48,978 nt of DNA, from positions 1 through 48,978 of the forward strand of contig JAUCPZ010000169.1 of NCBI GenBank assembly GCA_030372995.1. Direction: 5' to 3'. Position numbers and translations under genes: made by a program. This DNA is from Dehalococcoidia bacterium. Lineage in GTDB: Bacteria > Chloroflexota > Dehalococcoidia > UBA2247 > RBG-13-53-26. The notes under the pieces were generated by a model. That model did not search any database. It saw only the letters and a program-made list of their open reading frames with translations, and was not told where the DNA came from. This document shows positions 1 to 9,228 of this stretch, one piece after another (within the stretch, counting starts at the first letter, position 1; every line of letters starts with the position of its first letter).

Positions 1-376
1 TCAGGCTGGCATCGTCAGTGAGCGTGCCGTTGTAGGTCCCTCTCACAGTCCACGTGCCCATCTTGGCCGACGTATAGGTGTTTGCAGACCAGAACCCACC
101 ATGGCCGGATTCGACTATGCTGAAGGTGGTGTTCTCCGTGACATATCCAAGGCTGTTGTCGTCGCCATCAAAGAGCTCGGCCGTGTAGGTTTCAGTTGAG
201 CCAGCGGTGATGGTAGAGTCACCCGGCGAGATTACGATGTACTGTCCGTCTGAAGGATCGAGACCGGGGCTGAGATCAAGGCGGCTGGCCTGCACCAGCC
301 CGACAACGGCGTTTCCCACTGCCAGGCCTGCGGCAAGCAAGCCGAGAAGCAACAAGAGCGTGATTCTCACCCGCAA
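1..376 (-). CDS. Secreted or membrane-anchored protein, 3' end cut off by window edge
   Basis: A minus-strand reading frame stays open to the first base, so only the N-terminal ~125 residues are present. It begins with a short basic stretch and a strongly hydrophobic segment (about residues 5-28, rich in Leu, Gly and Ala), followed by a Ser/Thr/Gly-rich beta-like stretch that resembles an Ig-like or invasin-type repeat (DSTITAGSTETYTAELFDGD). This points to export, with the rest outside the cell. The start is set by a GGAGGT site at 383-388: it is 6 nt from TTG 376 and only 3 nt from GTG 379; an in-frame ATG at 442 is less likely because it would put about 20 polar residues before the hydrophobic segment. 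I do not recognise a specific family. Confidence 0.6.
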   Translation of the reverse strand, partial: MRVRITLLLLLGLLAAGLAVGNAVVGLVQASRLDLSPGLDPSDGQYIVISPGDSTITAGSTETYTAELFDGDDNSLGYVTENTTFSIVESGHGGFWSANTYTSAKMGTWTVRGTYNGTLTDDASL

Positions 377-589
377 CACACGACCTCCAACCCCTTGGAA
401 GACAGATTCAGTGATTTCGGGCGCCGTCTCCGTGGGTACCATACTATCACCGGCCTGCTGGCCAGGGCAACGTGCGTCATCCCCACGCCATGCAACACCA
501 CCCGCGAAGGACAGACCCATTGACAGCCCTCCGTTGCCCTGATAACATGCCGACTGAAAATTCAATCGGCTGTTGGAGGAAAGGCAACA

Positions 590-1219
590 ATCCGAGACGT
601 CACAGAAGACCAGAAGACCCAGGCCAAGGAGGACCGCCGCCAGCAGATTCTGAATGCCGCGTTGGCGGTTTTTTCCAGGAAGGGATACGGCGAGGCCACC
701 ATACCCGGCATAGCCGGGGAGGCGGGAGTGGCCGTGGGCACCATCTACCACTACTACGAGAGCAAGCACGATCTTCTCGTGTCCCTTATCGACAGCTACG
801 TGAACTCGGACGCCCTGGGAGAGATCTTTGCGGAGCTCGCCAAGGAAGACGACAGGACGTCCGTCCAAGGCATCATAGAAAACGGCCTCGATTGGGCGGC
901 GGATGACCTGAAAGGGTTCCTCTTCATCTTCAGCGAGGTGCTGCGTGACCCGGAGTTGGGCGAGCTTTTCTCGGACAAGTTCCTGGCATCTCTGCTGCAG
1001 TCTCTCGAGCAGTACATGGCGGAGAGGGTATCTTCGGGCCGTTTCCGCCGACTCGATCCCAGGGTTGCCGCACGGGCCCTCTTCGGCATGGTCCTGGGCT
1101 TTGTCCTTCTGAGTCAGCTCGAAAGCAAACCGGGCGCCGGAAAGCCCACACCTCTGCCCGAACTGACCGCTCAACTGGCGGATATGGTCCTGCACGGGCT
1201 TCAGAACCGGGACGCTTGA
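590..1219 (+). CDS. TetR/AcrR-family transcriptional regulator with an unusual start
   Basis: A TetR-type repressor. The N-terminal helix-turn-helix reads from QQILNAALAVFSRKGYGEA through the recognition helix region GVAVGTIYHYYESKHDLL, which is the typical TetR signature, followed by a helical ligand and dimer domain of about 130 residues. The frame has no ATG or GTG before the HTH. TTG 662 would remove helix 1 of the DNA-binding domain, so I place the start upstream. A GGAGGA site at 575-580 is 9 nt before ATC 590, a rare start codon; CTG 554 is another option, and a base-call error is possible. The gene lies directly upstream, same strand, of an ABC-2 exporter and probably controls it, which is the usual arrangement. 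The effector cannot be read from the sequence. Confidence 0.85.
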   Translation: MRDVTEDQKTQAKEDRRQQILNAALAVFSRKGYGEATIPGIAGEAGVAVGTIYHYYESKHDLLVSLIDSYVNSDALGEIFAELAKEDDRTSVQGIIENGLDWAADDLKGFLFIFSEVLRDPELGELFSDKFLASLLQSLEQYMAERVSSGRFRRLDPRVAARALFGMVLGFVLLSQLESKPGAGKPTPLPELTAQLADMVLHGLQNRDA

Positions 1220-1278
1220 GATCCGGGCGGCTGCGGTTTCCCTCCGCTTCTGGCGCGTCTGAACCGTGGCATCACGTT

Positions 1279-1308
1279 TTGACACGGGCTGAACGTCTCT
1301 GCTAATAT
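1279..1308 (+). promoter_or_regulatory. Sigma70-type promoter of the ABC exporter
   Basis: TTGACA at 1279-1284 and TAATAT at 1303-1308 are separated by 18 nt, with an extended -10 TGC just before TAATAT. The predicted transcript start near 1315 leaves a leader of about 150 nt before the exporter ATG. A TetR operator would be expected in or near this site, but I do not see a clear long inverted repeat. Confidence 0.7.
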
Positions 1309-1465
1309 TCCGCGTGCAGGTTCATTCGTCTCAACCGGTACAACAGATTTATTGACGGGGCGGGTGACACGAGGGGGGCCAGCAGGAGAAGGCCGTCGCG
1401 GCACATTTATTGAATGCTGCGCCGGCTGATGTTGTCTTGGGAGACAGCCCGGAGTGCCGGTCAAC

Positions 1466-2200
1466 ATGCAGAACGGATACGCCGTCGAAACCAGGAATCT
1501 CACCAAGCGGTTCGGGCATTTCACCGCCCTCGACAATCTGAATCTGAAGATTGACACTCACGCCATCTATGGCTTGCTGGGACCCAACGGCGCAGGCAAG
1601 ACCACTGCCATCAAGCTGCTCTGCGGACTGCTGAAGCCCACCAGCGGCGAGGCATACGTCCTGGGCAAGAAGGTGCCTGACAGAAGCCTCTTGCCTCAAA
1701 TCGGTTACATGCCCCAGGAAACCGCCCTCTATCTGGATCTGACCGTTCACTACAACCTGTCGCTGTACGGAGAGCTGTATGGCATGTCCGGAAAGAGAAT
1801 CGCAGAAAGGGAGAAGGAGCTGCTGCGGTTCATAGCTCTGGAGAAGTGGAGAGACGCCCCGGTCGGGAACCTCAGCGGGGGCATGAAGCACCGCGTTTCA
1901 CTCGCCTGCAGCATGATTCACGAGCCGAAGCTGCTGTTTCTCGACGAGCCCACGGTGGGCGTGGACCCGGAGTTGAGAGCATCGTTCTGGGAGTACTTCA
2001 ACGGCCTGAAACGGGCGGGGGTGACCATCGTGCTCACCACGCACTACATGGACGAGGCCCAGCACTGCGACGAGATAGGCCTGGTCCGGCAAGGCCGGCT
2101 CATAGCCGAGGGCACGCCGACCGACATCATCAAACGCACCAGGACCACCAACCTCGAAGACGCATTCCTGGCACTGGCCGGACATCAGGCAGACGCATGA
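1466..2200 (+). CDS. ABC transporter ATP-binding protein (ABC-2 / drug-export type)
   Basis: The ATPase subunit of an ABC exporter, 244 residues, a normal length. Walker A is GPNGAGKTT (residues 39-47), the signature is NLSGGMKHRVSLA, Walker B is LLFLDEPTVGVDP, and the H-loop is TTHYMDEAQH. The sequence style is that of the DrrA/NatA/CcmA group that works with ABC-2 permeases. ATG 1466 gives a natural N-terminus; GTG 1454 in frame is an alternative that adds four residues. The permease start overlaps the stop by 4 nt, so the two are translationally coupled and should form one exporter. The upstream TetR gene suggests induction by a substrate, possibly a drug or lipid-like compound; the substrate itself is not visible. 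Confidence 0.95.
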   Translation: MQNGYAVETRNLTKRFGHFTALDNLNLKIDTHAIYGLLGPNGAGKTTAIKLLCGLLKPTSGEAYVLGKKVPDRSLLPQIGYMPQETALYLDLTVHYNLSLYGELYGMSGKRIAEREKELLRFIALEKWRDAPVGNLSGGMKHRVSLACSMIHEPKLLFLDEPTVGVDPELRASFWEYFNGLKRAGVTIVLTTHYMDEAQHCDEIGLVRQGRLIAEGTPTDIIKRTRTTNLEDAFLALAGHQADA

Positions 2201-3342
2201 ACATACGCCGCACCGTGAGCATAACCCGAAAGATCTTCCGCAGCATAATCCACGACTGGCGGGCCTTGGCGATGATGTTCATTACCCCGATCGTTGGCAT
2301 TGTGGTGTTTGGCGTGGCCTTCAGCGGAGACGTGAGCCATGTGCGGGTAGTGGTGGTCAACCAGGACGAAGGGTACCAGATTCCGCCGGCCACGGTGCCG
2401 GTATCGCTGGCCGACGCCATCATTGCCAACTGCGATCCGGACGTGATGAGGATCGACGAGGCAGCCACGGAGGAGGAAGGTCTCCGCCGCGTACGCGAGG
2501 GCAAAGCCTACGGGCTGATCGTCTTCTCAAGCACCTTCACCGGCGATGTCTATGCCAAGGCTTTGGACCCGACGCTCCCCATGAACCCCAGAATACGCGT
2601 GGAACTGGACTACAGCAACGTGACTGTAGCGAACGCCATTACAAAGGCGGTGAGCGACGCCATGTTGAAAGCGTCTCAGTCGCTGGGCATCGAATCCCCT
2701 CTGAACATGGATGTGAGCCAGGCCGTATATGCGGCCGACGCCAATTTCAGGGACTTCTTTGTGCCGGGCATTATGGGATTCATAATGTTCATGCTCACCT
2801 TTATCCTCACCCTGTTGACCTTCGTGGGTGAGCGTACTTCCGGAAGCTTACAGAGACTCCAGGTCACGCCACTGACCGATGCCGAACTGGTTATGGGATA
2901 CGCCCTGGCTTTCAGCATTATCGCCATCATTCAGACCGCAATAGTCCTCGTTACCATTGTGGCAGTGTTCGATGCCATGATGGTGGGCAATGTCCTGCTG
3001 GCCTTTGTGGTCGTCGCGGTGCTGGCCATAATGAGTCTCAGCCTGGGCATATTGTGTTCCAGCCTGGCCAAGGCTGAGGCACAGGCCATACAGTTCCTGC
3101 CGATGGTCGCCATGCCCTGCTTCCTGTTGTCGGGCATCTTCTGGCCGATAGAGGCGATCCCTGTCTGGCTGAGGCCACTGTCTTATGCGGTCCCGCCGAC
3201 ATACGCAGTGAATGCCACGCGGTCGGTGATGCTGCGGGGCTGGGGGCTGGAGCACATCTGGGTCGAGTTGGTGGCCATGGTCGCCTTCACCGTGGCTTTC
3301 CTCGCTCTCTCAGTGTGGTCCCTCCACAGAAGCAGAGGCTAG
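2197..3342 (+). CDS. ABC-2 type transporter permease
   Basis: The membrane subunit paired with the ATPase just upstream (ATGA overlap). It is 381 residues with a first transmembrane helix at about residues 25-45 (WRALAMMFITPIVGIVVFGV), an extracytoplasmic domain of about 150 residues, then five or so hydrophobic helices from about residue 195 to the end. This is the layout of the ABC2_membrane_3 group (YhhJ/YadH-like). It should form the channel of a two-protein exporter, probably as a 2:2 complex. The substrate is unknown. The motif FLLSGIFWPIEAIPVWLRPL is typical of the conserved ABC-2 block before the last helix. Confidence 0.92.
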   Translation: MNIRRTVSITRKIFRSIIHDWRALAMMFITPIVGIVVFGVAFSGDVSHVRVVVVNQDEGYQIPPATVPVSLADAIIANCDPDVMRIDEAATEEEGLRRVREGKAYGLIVFSSTFTGDVYAKALDPTLPMNPRIRVELDYSNVTVANAITKAVSDAMLKASQSLGIESPLNMDVSQAVYAADANFRDFFVPGIMGFIMFMLTFILTLLTFVGERTSGSLQRLQVTPLTDAELVMGYALAFSIIAIIQTAIVLVTIVAVFDAMMVGNVLLAFVVVAVLAIMSLSLGILCSSLAKAEAQAIQFLPMVAMPCFLLSGIFWPIEAIPVWLRPLSYAVPPTYAVNATRSVMLRGWGLEHIWVELVAMVAFTVAFLALSVWSLHRSRG

Positions 3343-3509
3343 CACGCCCGCTGTCACAGCGCCCAGTGATGCCGGCAATAGACCGATGCGGCCGCGCGTC
3401 CCGGGCAGAACACCGGTCCCAGAGGCGTGAGACACAAGTCGCAGGCACCTTACCATGCCTCAGTCATAATCACGGTCGGATGCAATTGGCATCGTGAGAG
3501 AGGGATAAC

Positions 3510-3917
3510 GTGGAAGAGGAGAAGAAGATACAAAGAAGCGATAACGAGTGGCGCTCACGGCTGACGCCTCAACAGTACGAGATCACCCGCCGGAAGGGCA
3601 CCGAGCCACCCTTCACCGGGAAGTACCACGACTTCCACGGCAAAGGTGTTTACCGCTGCGTGTGCTGTGGTCAAGACCTGTTCAGTTCAGAGGCGAAATT
3701 CGACTCCGGAACGGGCTGGCCCAGCTTCGTGGCTCCGGTCTCTGAGGGAAACGTGGCCACGGCCACAGACACTTCACACTGGATGACCCGGACCGAAGTC
3801 AGATGTGCACGGTGCGACGCTCACCTGGGACATGTCTTCGACGATGGGCCACGTCCCACGGGCAAGCGCTACTGCATCAACTCCGCGGCGCTGGACTTTG
3901 AAGGCAGCGGTTCCTGA
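3510..3917 (+). CDS. msrB: Peptide-methionine (R)-S-oxide reductase
   Basis: MsrB reduces the R form of methionine sulfoxide in damaged proteins. All key residues are present: zinc cysteines C50/C53 and C99/C102, the substrate-site stretch [10 protein letters not shown] (64-73), and the catalytic cysteine C122 in [11 protein letters not shown]. The length, 135 residues, is normal. The start is GTG 3510, preceded by an AGAGAGGG-like ribosome site about 7 nt away. It stands alone: no msrA is next to it, and the upstream exporter ends 167 nt before. A CATAAT at 3465-3470 may be a weak -10. No signal peptide, so it acts in the cytoplasm. Confidence 0.96.
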   Translation: MEEEKKIQRSDNEWRSRLTPQQYEITRRKGTEPPFTGKYHDFHGKGVYRCVCCGQDLFSSEAKFDSGTGWPSFVAPVSEGNVATATDTSHWMTRTEVRCARCDAHLGHVFDDGPRPTGKRYCINSAALDFEGSGS

Positions 3918-3950
3918 ACGCGGGGCTGAGGCCAGATCAAGCGCCTCGCG

Positions 3951-4670
3951 CTAGCTCTTGGAGTCGACGTTCGGACCACCTACGGCGGTGCTGGCCAGTT
4001 CCGCGCTGGTGGCCTTGGGGGCAGCCGCTCTCGGCTTCCGGCGCCGCACCTTGCGAACCTGAGCCGCCGGCAACCTGGGCGCCTCCACCGATTCCTCAAT
4101 GCGGACAATCTGGTGCTTGTTGATGGCCACGAAGCTGAACTTCCATTCACCCGTCGGAAGAGCAGGCGAAATGAAGACATCCGTCATCGGCAGGAAGACA
4201 TCATCGCCATCGATGACGTGAACCAGACCCTCCTGCGGTTCGGCATACATCTTGCCCAGCAGGACATACGGAGGGATGTCGATCCTGGCAGGCAACGCCT
4301 TCTTAGCCCGAAGCAGGGACATCTCTCCCTCCGGGACGCCGCTCCTGTCGGGTTGGCCACCGCTTCTCTCTGCGACAAACAGGATGCTCGACTTATTGAT
4401 GTGCGTGGAGGGCAGATGCTCCTTCTCTCCAGTAGAGAATAGGGCGTCGGCTTCGGTCAGGGGCAGAAACTCCTTCCCGATCCGCCGGGAGTTTGCCACG
4501 AAGCTGCGATTGAGGACATCCAGGAGACGCTGCCGCTGAGTGCGATAGGTGGTGGCAGCCAGCGTGCAACCTAGAATGACCACCACGGCCTGCACCGGCC
4601 TCAGCATGCTGTCCTCCCGCCACTCGGCATCAGGGTGCCCCGCAGTCTCGAGTCTTCCGAGTTCGTCCAT
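3951..4670 (-). CDS. Membrane-anchored protein of unknown function with internal duplication
   Basis: I do not recognise this 239-residue protein with certainty. Near the N-terminus (about residues 21-40) is one hydrophobic helix (PVQAVVVILGCTLAATTY). After it come two similar segments: one around FLPLTEADALFSTGE...INKSSILFVAE and one around FLPMTDVFISPALPTGEW...INKHQIVRIEE, so the protein is an internal repeat of about 80-90 residues. The tail is Arg/Lys/Ala/Pro-rich and looks disordered. The start is ATG 4670, because GAGGAG (4677-4682, read on the minus strand) lies 6 nt before it; a longer frame reaches back to 4994 but has poor coding character. It is convergent with msrB, 33 nt apart. 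The repeat resembles small conserved domains I have seen in Chloroflexota, but I cannot name the family safely. Confidence 0.75.
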   Translation of the reverse strand: MDELGRLETAGHPDAEWREDSMLRPVQAVVVILGCTLAATTYRTQRQRLLDVLNRSFVANSRRIGKEFLPLTEADALFSTGEKEHLPSTHINKSSILFVAERSGGQPDRSGVPEGEMSLLRAKKALPARIDIPPYVLLGKMYAEPQEGLVHVIDGDDVFLPMTDVFISPALPTGEWKFSFVAINKHQIVRIEESVEAPRLPAAQVRKVRRRKPRAAAPKATSAELASTAVGGPNVDSKS

Positions 4671-5899
4671 CGTCATCTCCTCGTCTGCACAGGATAGGCT
4701 CCCCCTCGCCCATATCATCGTTCCGCAGGGAGTCCGCACCTGAACAAGTCGTATTGTAGGCGCATAGTCTAACCAGACTGTCATGTGAGCACCTGATTCC
4801 GTCACAGAATTCTCTCGACCCCTTTGTCCGAGTCCGCAGGCAATGGCACAAGACGGCACACCGGACACCCGCGGATCGATCGGCCGCCGCGCGTGATGGC
4901 AGCCCCCACCGGCCACACCGTGCCACACTCCAAAGCGGGGCAGGGCTGCCCAGTCGGCAAGCCTCCGTTCTTCAGAACAGGCAGAGGCATCCAAGAGCTG
5001 TCATGAGGCTTCCTTGACGCCGCATGAACGGAAGTCACCCTCACCGGATGCTAGAATGAGGCTGGGAGTAGCCAGGTGATAGTACTCCAGGTCCTTCGGG
5101 CTTTGAAACGTGCCCTGTCAGCCTCTCACCGCTGGTTCATGAAATACAGTGGCATGACCATGATCATAGACAATATCGAGGAGAGGCAGCGCAGACGGCA
5201 GAACGCTGAGGATCATCACGGAGGGGAATCAGGCCGCTCTGGCGAAGATTCTATCTCGCGGAAGTAGGCGGCGGGGGATCACCACGCAGACTCCTGGTGA
5301 ATGGCTCTTCAACGCCGTTGCCGGCAGGCTCAACCGGGGCAAAGTAATGGGGCAAAAAAGGTTCTCGGGTAACCTCTCCAGCATCCCTGGTCTTGTTCCG
5401 CTCTAGAGCTTCCGTAGCTTCCGCTCGCTATTCGAGTGAGCTTGTGTAGGTGACAACCCTACCCGTTTCGCTCTGGCGGACTCAGCCTCTTCTTGCCGGT
5501 TTGACCACCCGAGAACAACAATTATGATAGCCAGCCCGCCGGCTACAGTCAAGGTTCTTCAAACTGGTATGCCACGACTCCAGTTCAGCCATCACAGAAG
5601 AGCTACGACAAGCCTTCGCAGGACTTCTACTATTCTCATCCCCCGCCGCGTGACACATGCCATTCCACGTTTGTTGTCAGCAGCTTTCCCCTCATGATTA
5701 TGCATGCCACATTCTTGGCAAATCGCCCAGGATGGGCCTCAGTCCATCTGGTTGCCCTTGAGCTGGTGCAGTTCTCCAATTTCATCCTCAGGCCCACCCC
5801 ACACCCTGAGCCCCCAAATGTCCGCCACGGCAGCACGAGACGCGGACCGGTGATGAGACTACCCCACCACATCACCCCGAACCAGGGTCCTCACATTAC
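4671..5899. other. Gene-poor stretch of about 1.2 kb
   Basis: No convincing large gene is visible. It contains one weak small reading frame (5076-5267), a short tandem repeat of an agcttccg unit near 5408-5425, and an imperfect hairpin near 5422-5440. A minus-strand frame near 5680-5840 has protein-like character (ADIWGLRVWGGPEDEIGEL, then after a stop ICQECGMHNHEGKAADNK) and may be a gene remnant. I see no tRNA, IS ends or CRISPR here. Confidence 0.5.
5076..5267 (+). CDS. Possible small basic/charged protein
   Basis: A 63-residue frame starting at GTG 5076. In its favour: a GGGAG ribosome site at 5064-5068 with 7 nt spacing, and an extended -10 (TGC-TAGAAT, -10 at 5052-5057) about 20 nt upstream. 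The protein begins with a hydrophobic/basic half and ends in a charged tail with ERQRRRQNAEDHHGGES. Against it: no family resemblance and it lies in a gene-poor stretch. It may be a chance frame. Confidence 0.3.
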   Translation: MIVLQVLRALKRALSASHRWFMKYSGMTMIIDNIEERQRRRQNAEDHHGGESGRSGEDSISRK

Positions 5900-7618
5900 C
5901 TAGATCTGCTCGCCCACCAGAAACGGCAGCAGCCCCACGAAAGAATCGATCACCTGTCTGACCTCTGCATCCACCCTGGCCATTACCTCTGCCTCTGTCA
6001 ACTCCACTGTCGACATTCTAGCGGAGGCCGTGTTCAGGTCAGCATTGAGCAGAATGCACTTTGGTCCGCCCAGGTCATTGGACCAGGATTGCCAATCCGC
6101 CAGCCCGCTGCCGTCAGGGGACGGATCACCAGTGCGCACGAACCGGGCCACGTACGCCTGCATTTCTTCCGACAAGGCCTCCCTACCCACCCGGTTCTCG
6201 GCGGTGAAGACTGCTCCACTCAGCACATTGAAGAACTCCCAGTTCCCAAAGAAGAACGGTACATCTATGCCATGACAGGCACCAAGTTTGAAACCGTATT
6301 CCCCCGGCAGCACGCTGGTTCCGGAGGCATCCGCTGCGCCCCACAGGAACTGATAAGCATAAACCGGCGGCTGGCCCGCGCTGGATGTCAACTTCCTCGC
6401 GATATCGTCCACTCCTCTCAGCTTCCATAGGTCGCTGGTCACCGAGGCCACCTTCTCGTACAGGTCATCTCTGTTCTTGAACGGATTGTCCGACAACAAA
6501 CTGGCCATGAACAGAAAGATCTTCGTCTCTTCCTTATTGCTGCCGATGATCACCGGCACCTTGTTAGGGTATTCGCCGTTCTCCAGAGAATCGAAGCCGC
6601 CCTCAGGTATGACCGTGCCGTCCTCGAAGATGAAAGGGAAAGAGATCATGCCGAAGACTGTTCCCTCATAGGCGCTCAGTAGTTGAGTAGCCGTCTTGGA
6701 CCGCAGATACGCATTGATCTCTGAGTCGGACATTTGGTCCAGATATGCCTCTGCAGCACTCTTGTCAGCAGCCCTACCATCTGTCACCAGCATCTTCAGT
6801 ATGATCCCCCTGGCGCTCTGCTCACCCGTCTCGACCGGAAGGGCAACCGGCATGCCGCTCTGGGCAATGGCCCCGTGGAACAAACCTGAAGCCAGAGGGG
6901 ATATGAGCAGGGAGAGGATGTTGATGGCACCCGCTGACTCTCCGGCCACTGTTACCCTGTCGGGGTCGCCGCCGAAAGCCGCGATGTTGTCCTTGACCCA
7001 CTCCAGAGCCTTGATCAGGTCCAGGGTACCGTAGTTGCCCGAGTTGTCCAGCTCTGCACCAGGCTCGCTGCTCCTCAACGCCGGATACGTGAACCAGCCC
7101 AGGGGACCCAGCCGGTAATTGACGGAGACCACTATCATGTTGCAGTCGATGGCGAGGTCCGCACCGTCGTACCCCTGATCCGAAGCCGACCCCATGCTGT
7201 TACCCCCGCCGTGAATCCAGAAGTACACCGGCAGCCCATCCTCTTCCGACTCGGGACGCCAGATATTCAGGTACAGACAATCCTCGCTGCCTTTCATCCC
7301 GCCGAGGTAGTCACACTGGGTGCATTCCGAGCCGAAGCCGTAGGCCTTCAACGTTTCCTTCCAGGGGTCAGGATCGCGCGGCGCCTTCCAGCGCAGCTCT
7401 CCCACAGGAGCCTTGGCGTAGGGGATTCCCTTCCAGAACACAGAACCGTCGCCCGACTTCTTGCCCTCGATCTTGCCATACAGAGTCTGCACCCTTACGC
7501 CGCCTTTCCAGGCGGAAAGGGCTTCCTCTGTACTCTGGCGACAGCCCCCGACCGTGCTAAGCAGCAGGGCAACGAGCAGCAGCGGTACCAGAAGGATCGA
7601 TGCTTTCTTGAGAGCCAT
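5900..7618 (-). CDS. Type-B carboxylesterase, predicted lipoprotein
   Basis: An alpha/beta-hydrolase of the carboxylesterase/cholinesterase family, 572 residues, full length. The oxyanion-hole motif HGGG is at residues 136-139, the nucleophile Ser228 lies in GESAGA, the acid residue is probably the Glu in GSNKEET, and the His is in GACHGIDVPF. The N-terminus is a lipoprotein signal ending in STVGGC (Cys26), so the enzyme should be anchored outside the cytoplasmic membrane and hydrolyse external esters. The start is ATG 7618: GGAGGT (7625-7630) is 6 nt away, while GTG 7624 would touch the ribosome site. It follows, same strand and 204 nt downstream, a stand-alone acyltransferase of the condensation fold; a functional link between the two is only a guess. 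Confidence 0.93.
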   Translation of the reverse strand: MALKKASILLVPLLLVALLLSTVGGCRQSTEEALSAWKGGVRVQTLYGKIEGKKSGDGSVFWKGIPYAKAPVGELRWKAPRDPDPWKETLKAYGFGSECTQCDYLGGMKGSEDCLYLNIWRPESEEDGLPVYFWIHGGGNSMGSASDQGYDGADLAIDCNMIVVSVNYRLGPLGWFTYPALRSSEPGAELDNSGNYGTLDLIKALEWVKDNIAAFGGDPDRVTVAGESAGAINILSLLISPLASGLFHGAIAQSGMPVALPVETGEQSARGIILKMLVTDGRAADKSAAEAYLDQMSDSEINAYLRSKTATQLLSAYEGTVFGMISFPFIFEDGTVIPEGGFDSLENGEYPNKVPVIIGSNKEETKIFLFMASLLSDNPFKNRDDLYEKVASVTSDLWKLRGVDDIARKLTSSAGQPPVYAYQFLWGAADASGTSVLPGEYGFKLGACHGIDVPFFFGNWEFFNVLSGAVFTAENRVGREALSEEMQAYVARFVRTGDPSPDGSGLADWQSWSNDLGGPKCILLNADLNTASARMSTVELTEAEVMARVDAEVRQVIDSFVGLLPFLVGEQI

Positions 7619-7822
7619 GGCCACACCTCCCCCGTAGGCCCCATTCTACTGCCGTGCCTTGGGGGGGACAAGCCATTCGCTGCACGAAAGCCATGGCGCA
7701 AGAAGAGAACGGGGGTGCTGGCTGCCGCAATGCCGTTGCACCAGGCATACGTGAGCCGCGCATCCGTGTAATGGCAAAGCCTGCAGCGAGGAAGGCGCCG
7801 GATGTCTTAGCCGTCGCCTGAA

Positions 7823-9199
7823 CTACGCGGTCTCCAGGGCAAGCACGTAGCTCTTGATCTCCTCTACATAGAGATCCAGGAACCTGCGTGCCGTCTCGTC
7901 CGAGAAGCGGGCAGGCCGATAGGTGAGTCCCAGGTGCAGTTTGCCGTTGAAGACAGCGGTCACGATGCTCATGCCCCACGGGGTGACTACCGGCGTGACG
8001 CCGAAGATATCGGTGATCCGGGCATCACCCAGCCGCGGCTCCCTGCCATCGCCCAGGCGGATCCGACCCACATTTGTGAGCAGCGTCGTATCGATGTAGA
8101 CCCGCGTGGCGATGAATAGAATCCCGACTATCCTCATGATGGCAAACGAAAGGCGGCTGAGGAAATAGGTGAAGTAGATCATAGAGAAGGCATTGCCGTT
8201 CCTGATGACGCAGCCTGTACGCTGACTCACCCGCTTCAGCAAGCCAATGTGGTCGGTCCTTTCCTCAGGCATCGTGAACGGAGAAACATAAGAAATCTGG
8301 TTGGAGACGACATGCTGTGACATCTTGCGGCCGACGTCAACCGGCACCATGATGCTGATCTTGCCGCTTGGCTTCCCGTGCATCTTGTTCCATTTCTCTA
8401 TGGTCTTGAAGCAGGCTGCCAGCAGCACGTCGTTGACCGTGGCTCCCAGCACCCTGGACTTGGCATCTATCTCGCTGAGTTCGATGGATTCCAGCCAAGT
8501 GCGGACGAATGAGACCTCGCCCGAGTTTCCCGGCTTATCGTGAAAGATCCTGGAAGGAGGAGTAAAGGCAGAAACAACAAACCGGTGGAACAGACTCGAA
8601 GCAATTTTGGGGTAGTACCATCTCACCTTCGACTTGGGCCGCTGTATCAACGGCAGCAGTTCATCCGTGCGGTGCGCTTCGATGGTATCCTCCATCCCAG
8701 CACCATCGGCCGCGACAACCGGCACTTCGCCCCTGTTGTAGACCGCCATTATTTCGTTGACGAATCGGAGTGCCCGGAGAGCATCAGTGGCATAGTGATG
8801 GAAGGTGAACGCCAGCCAGTACCGTGCCGGTCCTCTCTTCAGAAGAAGCACCCTGAACGGCAATTCCTTCTTGGGATCCAGCGGGCGGTTCACCCAGTCG
8901 GTGACATAGCGCTTGTGCTCAGACTCGCCAAGACCTGTCATGTCATGCGTCTCGAGAATCTGCGAGCCGATGTCATCCCGGTACTCGCGGTAGTGCCTGA
9001 GGAACTTCCGTCGCAAGACCGTCCTCAAAGCGGGGTGCCGCCGGACGGTGGTCACGATTGCGTCGTTCAGCCTGAGGGGATCAACCTCGCCTTCGACCAC
9101 CAAAATGGCATGAAAGATAATGCGTTCATTGATACTGTCGAGAGCTAGCCATGTCATGTCAATGCAGTTCATGGATACGGTTTGTCGCTGTTTAGACAT
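7823..9199 (-). CDS. Stand-alone condensation-fold acyltransferase (HHxxxD; WS/DGAT- or Pap-like)
   Basis: A 458-residue protein of the chloramphenicol-acetyltransferase/condensation superfamily. The catalytic HHxxxD motif is intact (HHYATD, residues 134-139), and the C-terminal half carries ATVNDVLLAACFKTIEKW, which resembles the ND motif of wax ester synthase/diacylglycerol acyltransferases and of Pap-type enzymes. Such enzymes move an acyl group from a thioester to an alcohol or amine. No adenylation or carrier domains are attached or nearby, so it is not part of an NRPS here; an ester-forming role in lipid metabolism is the more likely reading. ATG 9199 is preceded by AGGGG. A strong promoter lies just upstream (9229-9257). 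Confidence 0.82.
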   Translation of the reverse strand: MSKQRQTVSMNCIDMTWLALDSINERIIFHAILVVEGEVDPLRLNDAIVTTVRRHPALRTVLRRKFLRHYREYRDDIGSQILETHDMTGLGESEHKRYVTDWVNRPLDPKKELPFRVLLLKRGPARYWLAFTFHHYATDALRALRFVNEIMAVYNRGEVPVVAADGAGMEDTIEAHRTDELLPLIQRPKSKVRWYYPKIASSLFHRFVVSAFTPPSRIFHDKPGNSGEVSFVRTWLESIELSEIDAKSRVLGATVNDVLLAACFKTIEKWNKMHGKPSGKISIMVPVDVGRKMSQHVVSNQISYVSPFTMPEERTDHIGLLKRVSQRTGCVIRNGNAFSMIYFTYFLSRLSFAIMRIVGILFIATRVYIDTTLLTNVGRIRLGDGREPRLGDARITDIFGVTPVVTPWGMSIVTAVFNGKLHLGLTYRPARFSDETARRFLDLYVEEIKSYVLALETA

Positions 9200-9228
9200 T
9201 ACGGACCCCTCTGTGAAGAACAGTGAGC

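Noticed and set aside
4750-4764. A 15-nt string (cgtattgtaggcgca) repeated exactly at 27318-27332, each time containing a minus-strand TACAAT
   Set aside because: In a 49 kb window one or two exact 15-nt repeats are expected by chance, and the first copy lacks a well-spaced -35.
5636-5875. Minus-strand frame and neighbouring frame with protein-like pieces
   Set aside because: Interrupted by stops, no start site and no family match; could be a gene remnant but not enough to call.
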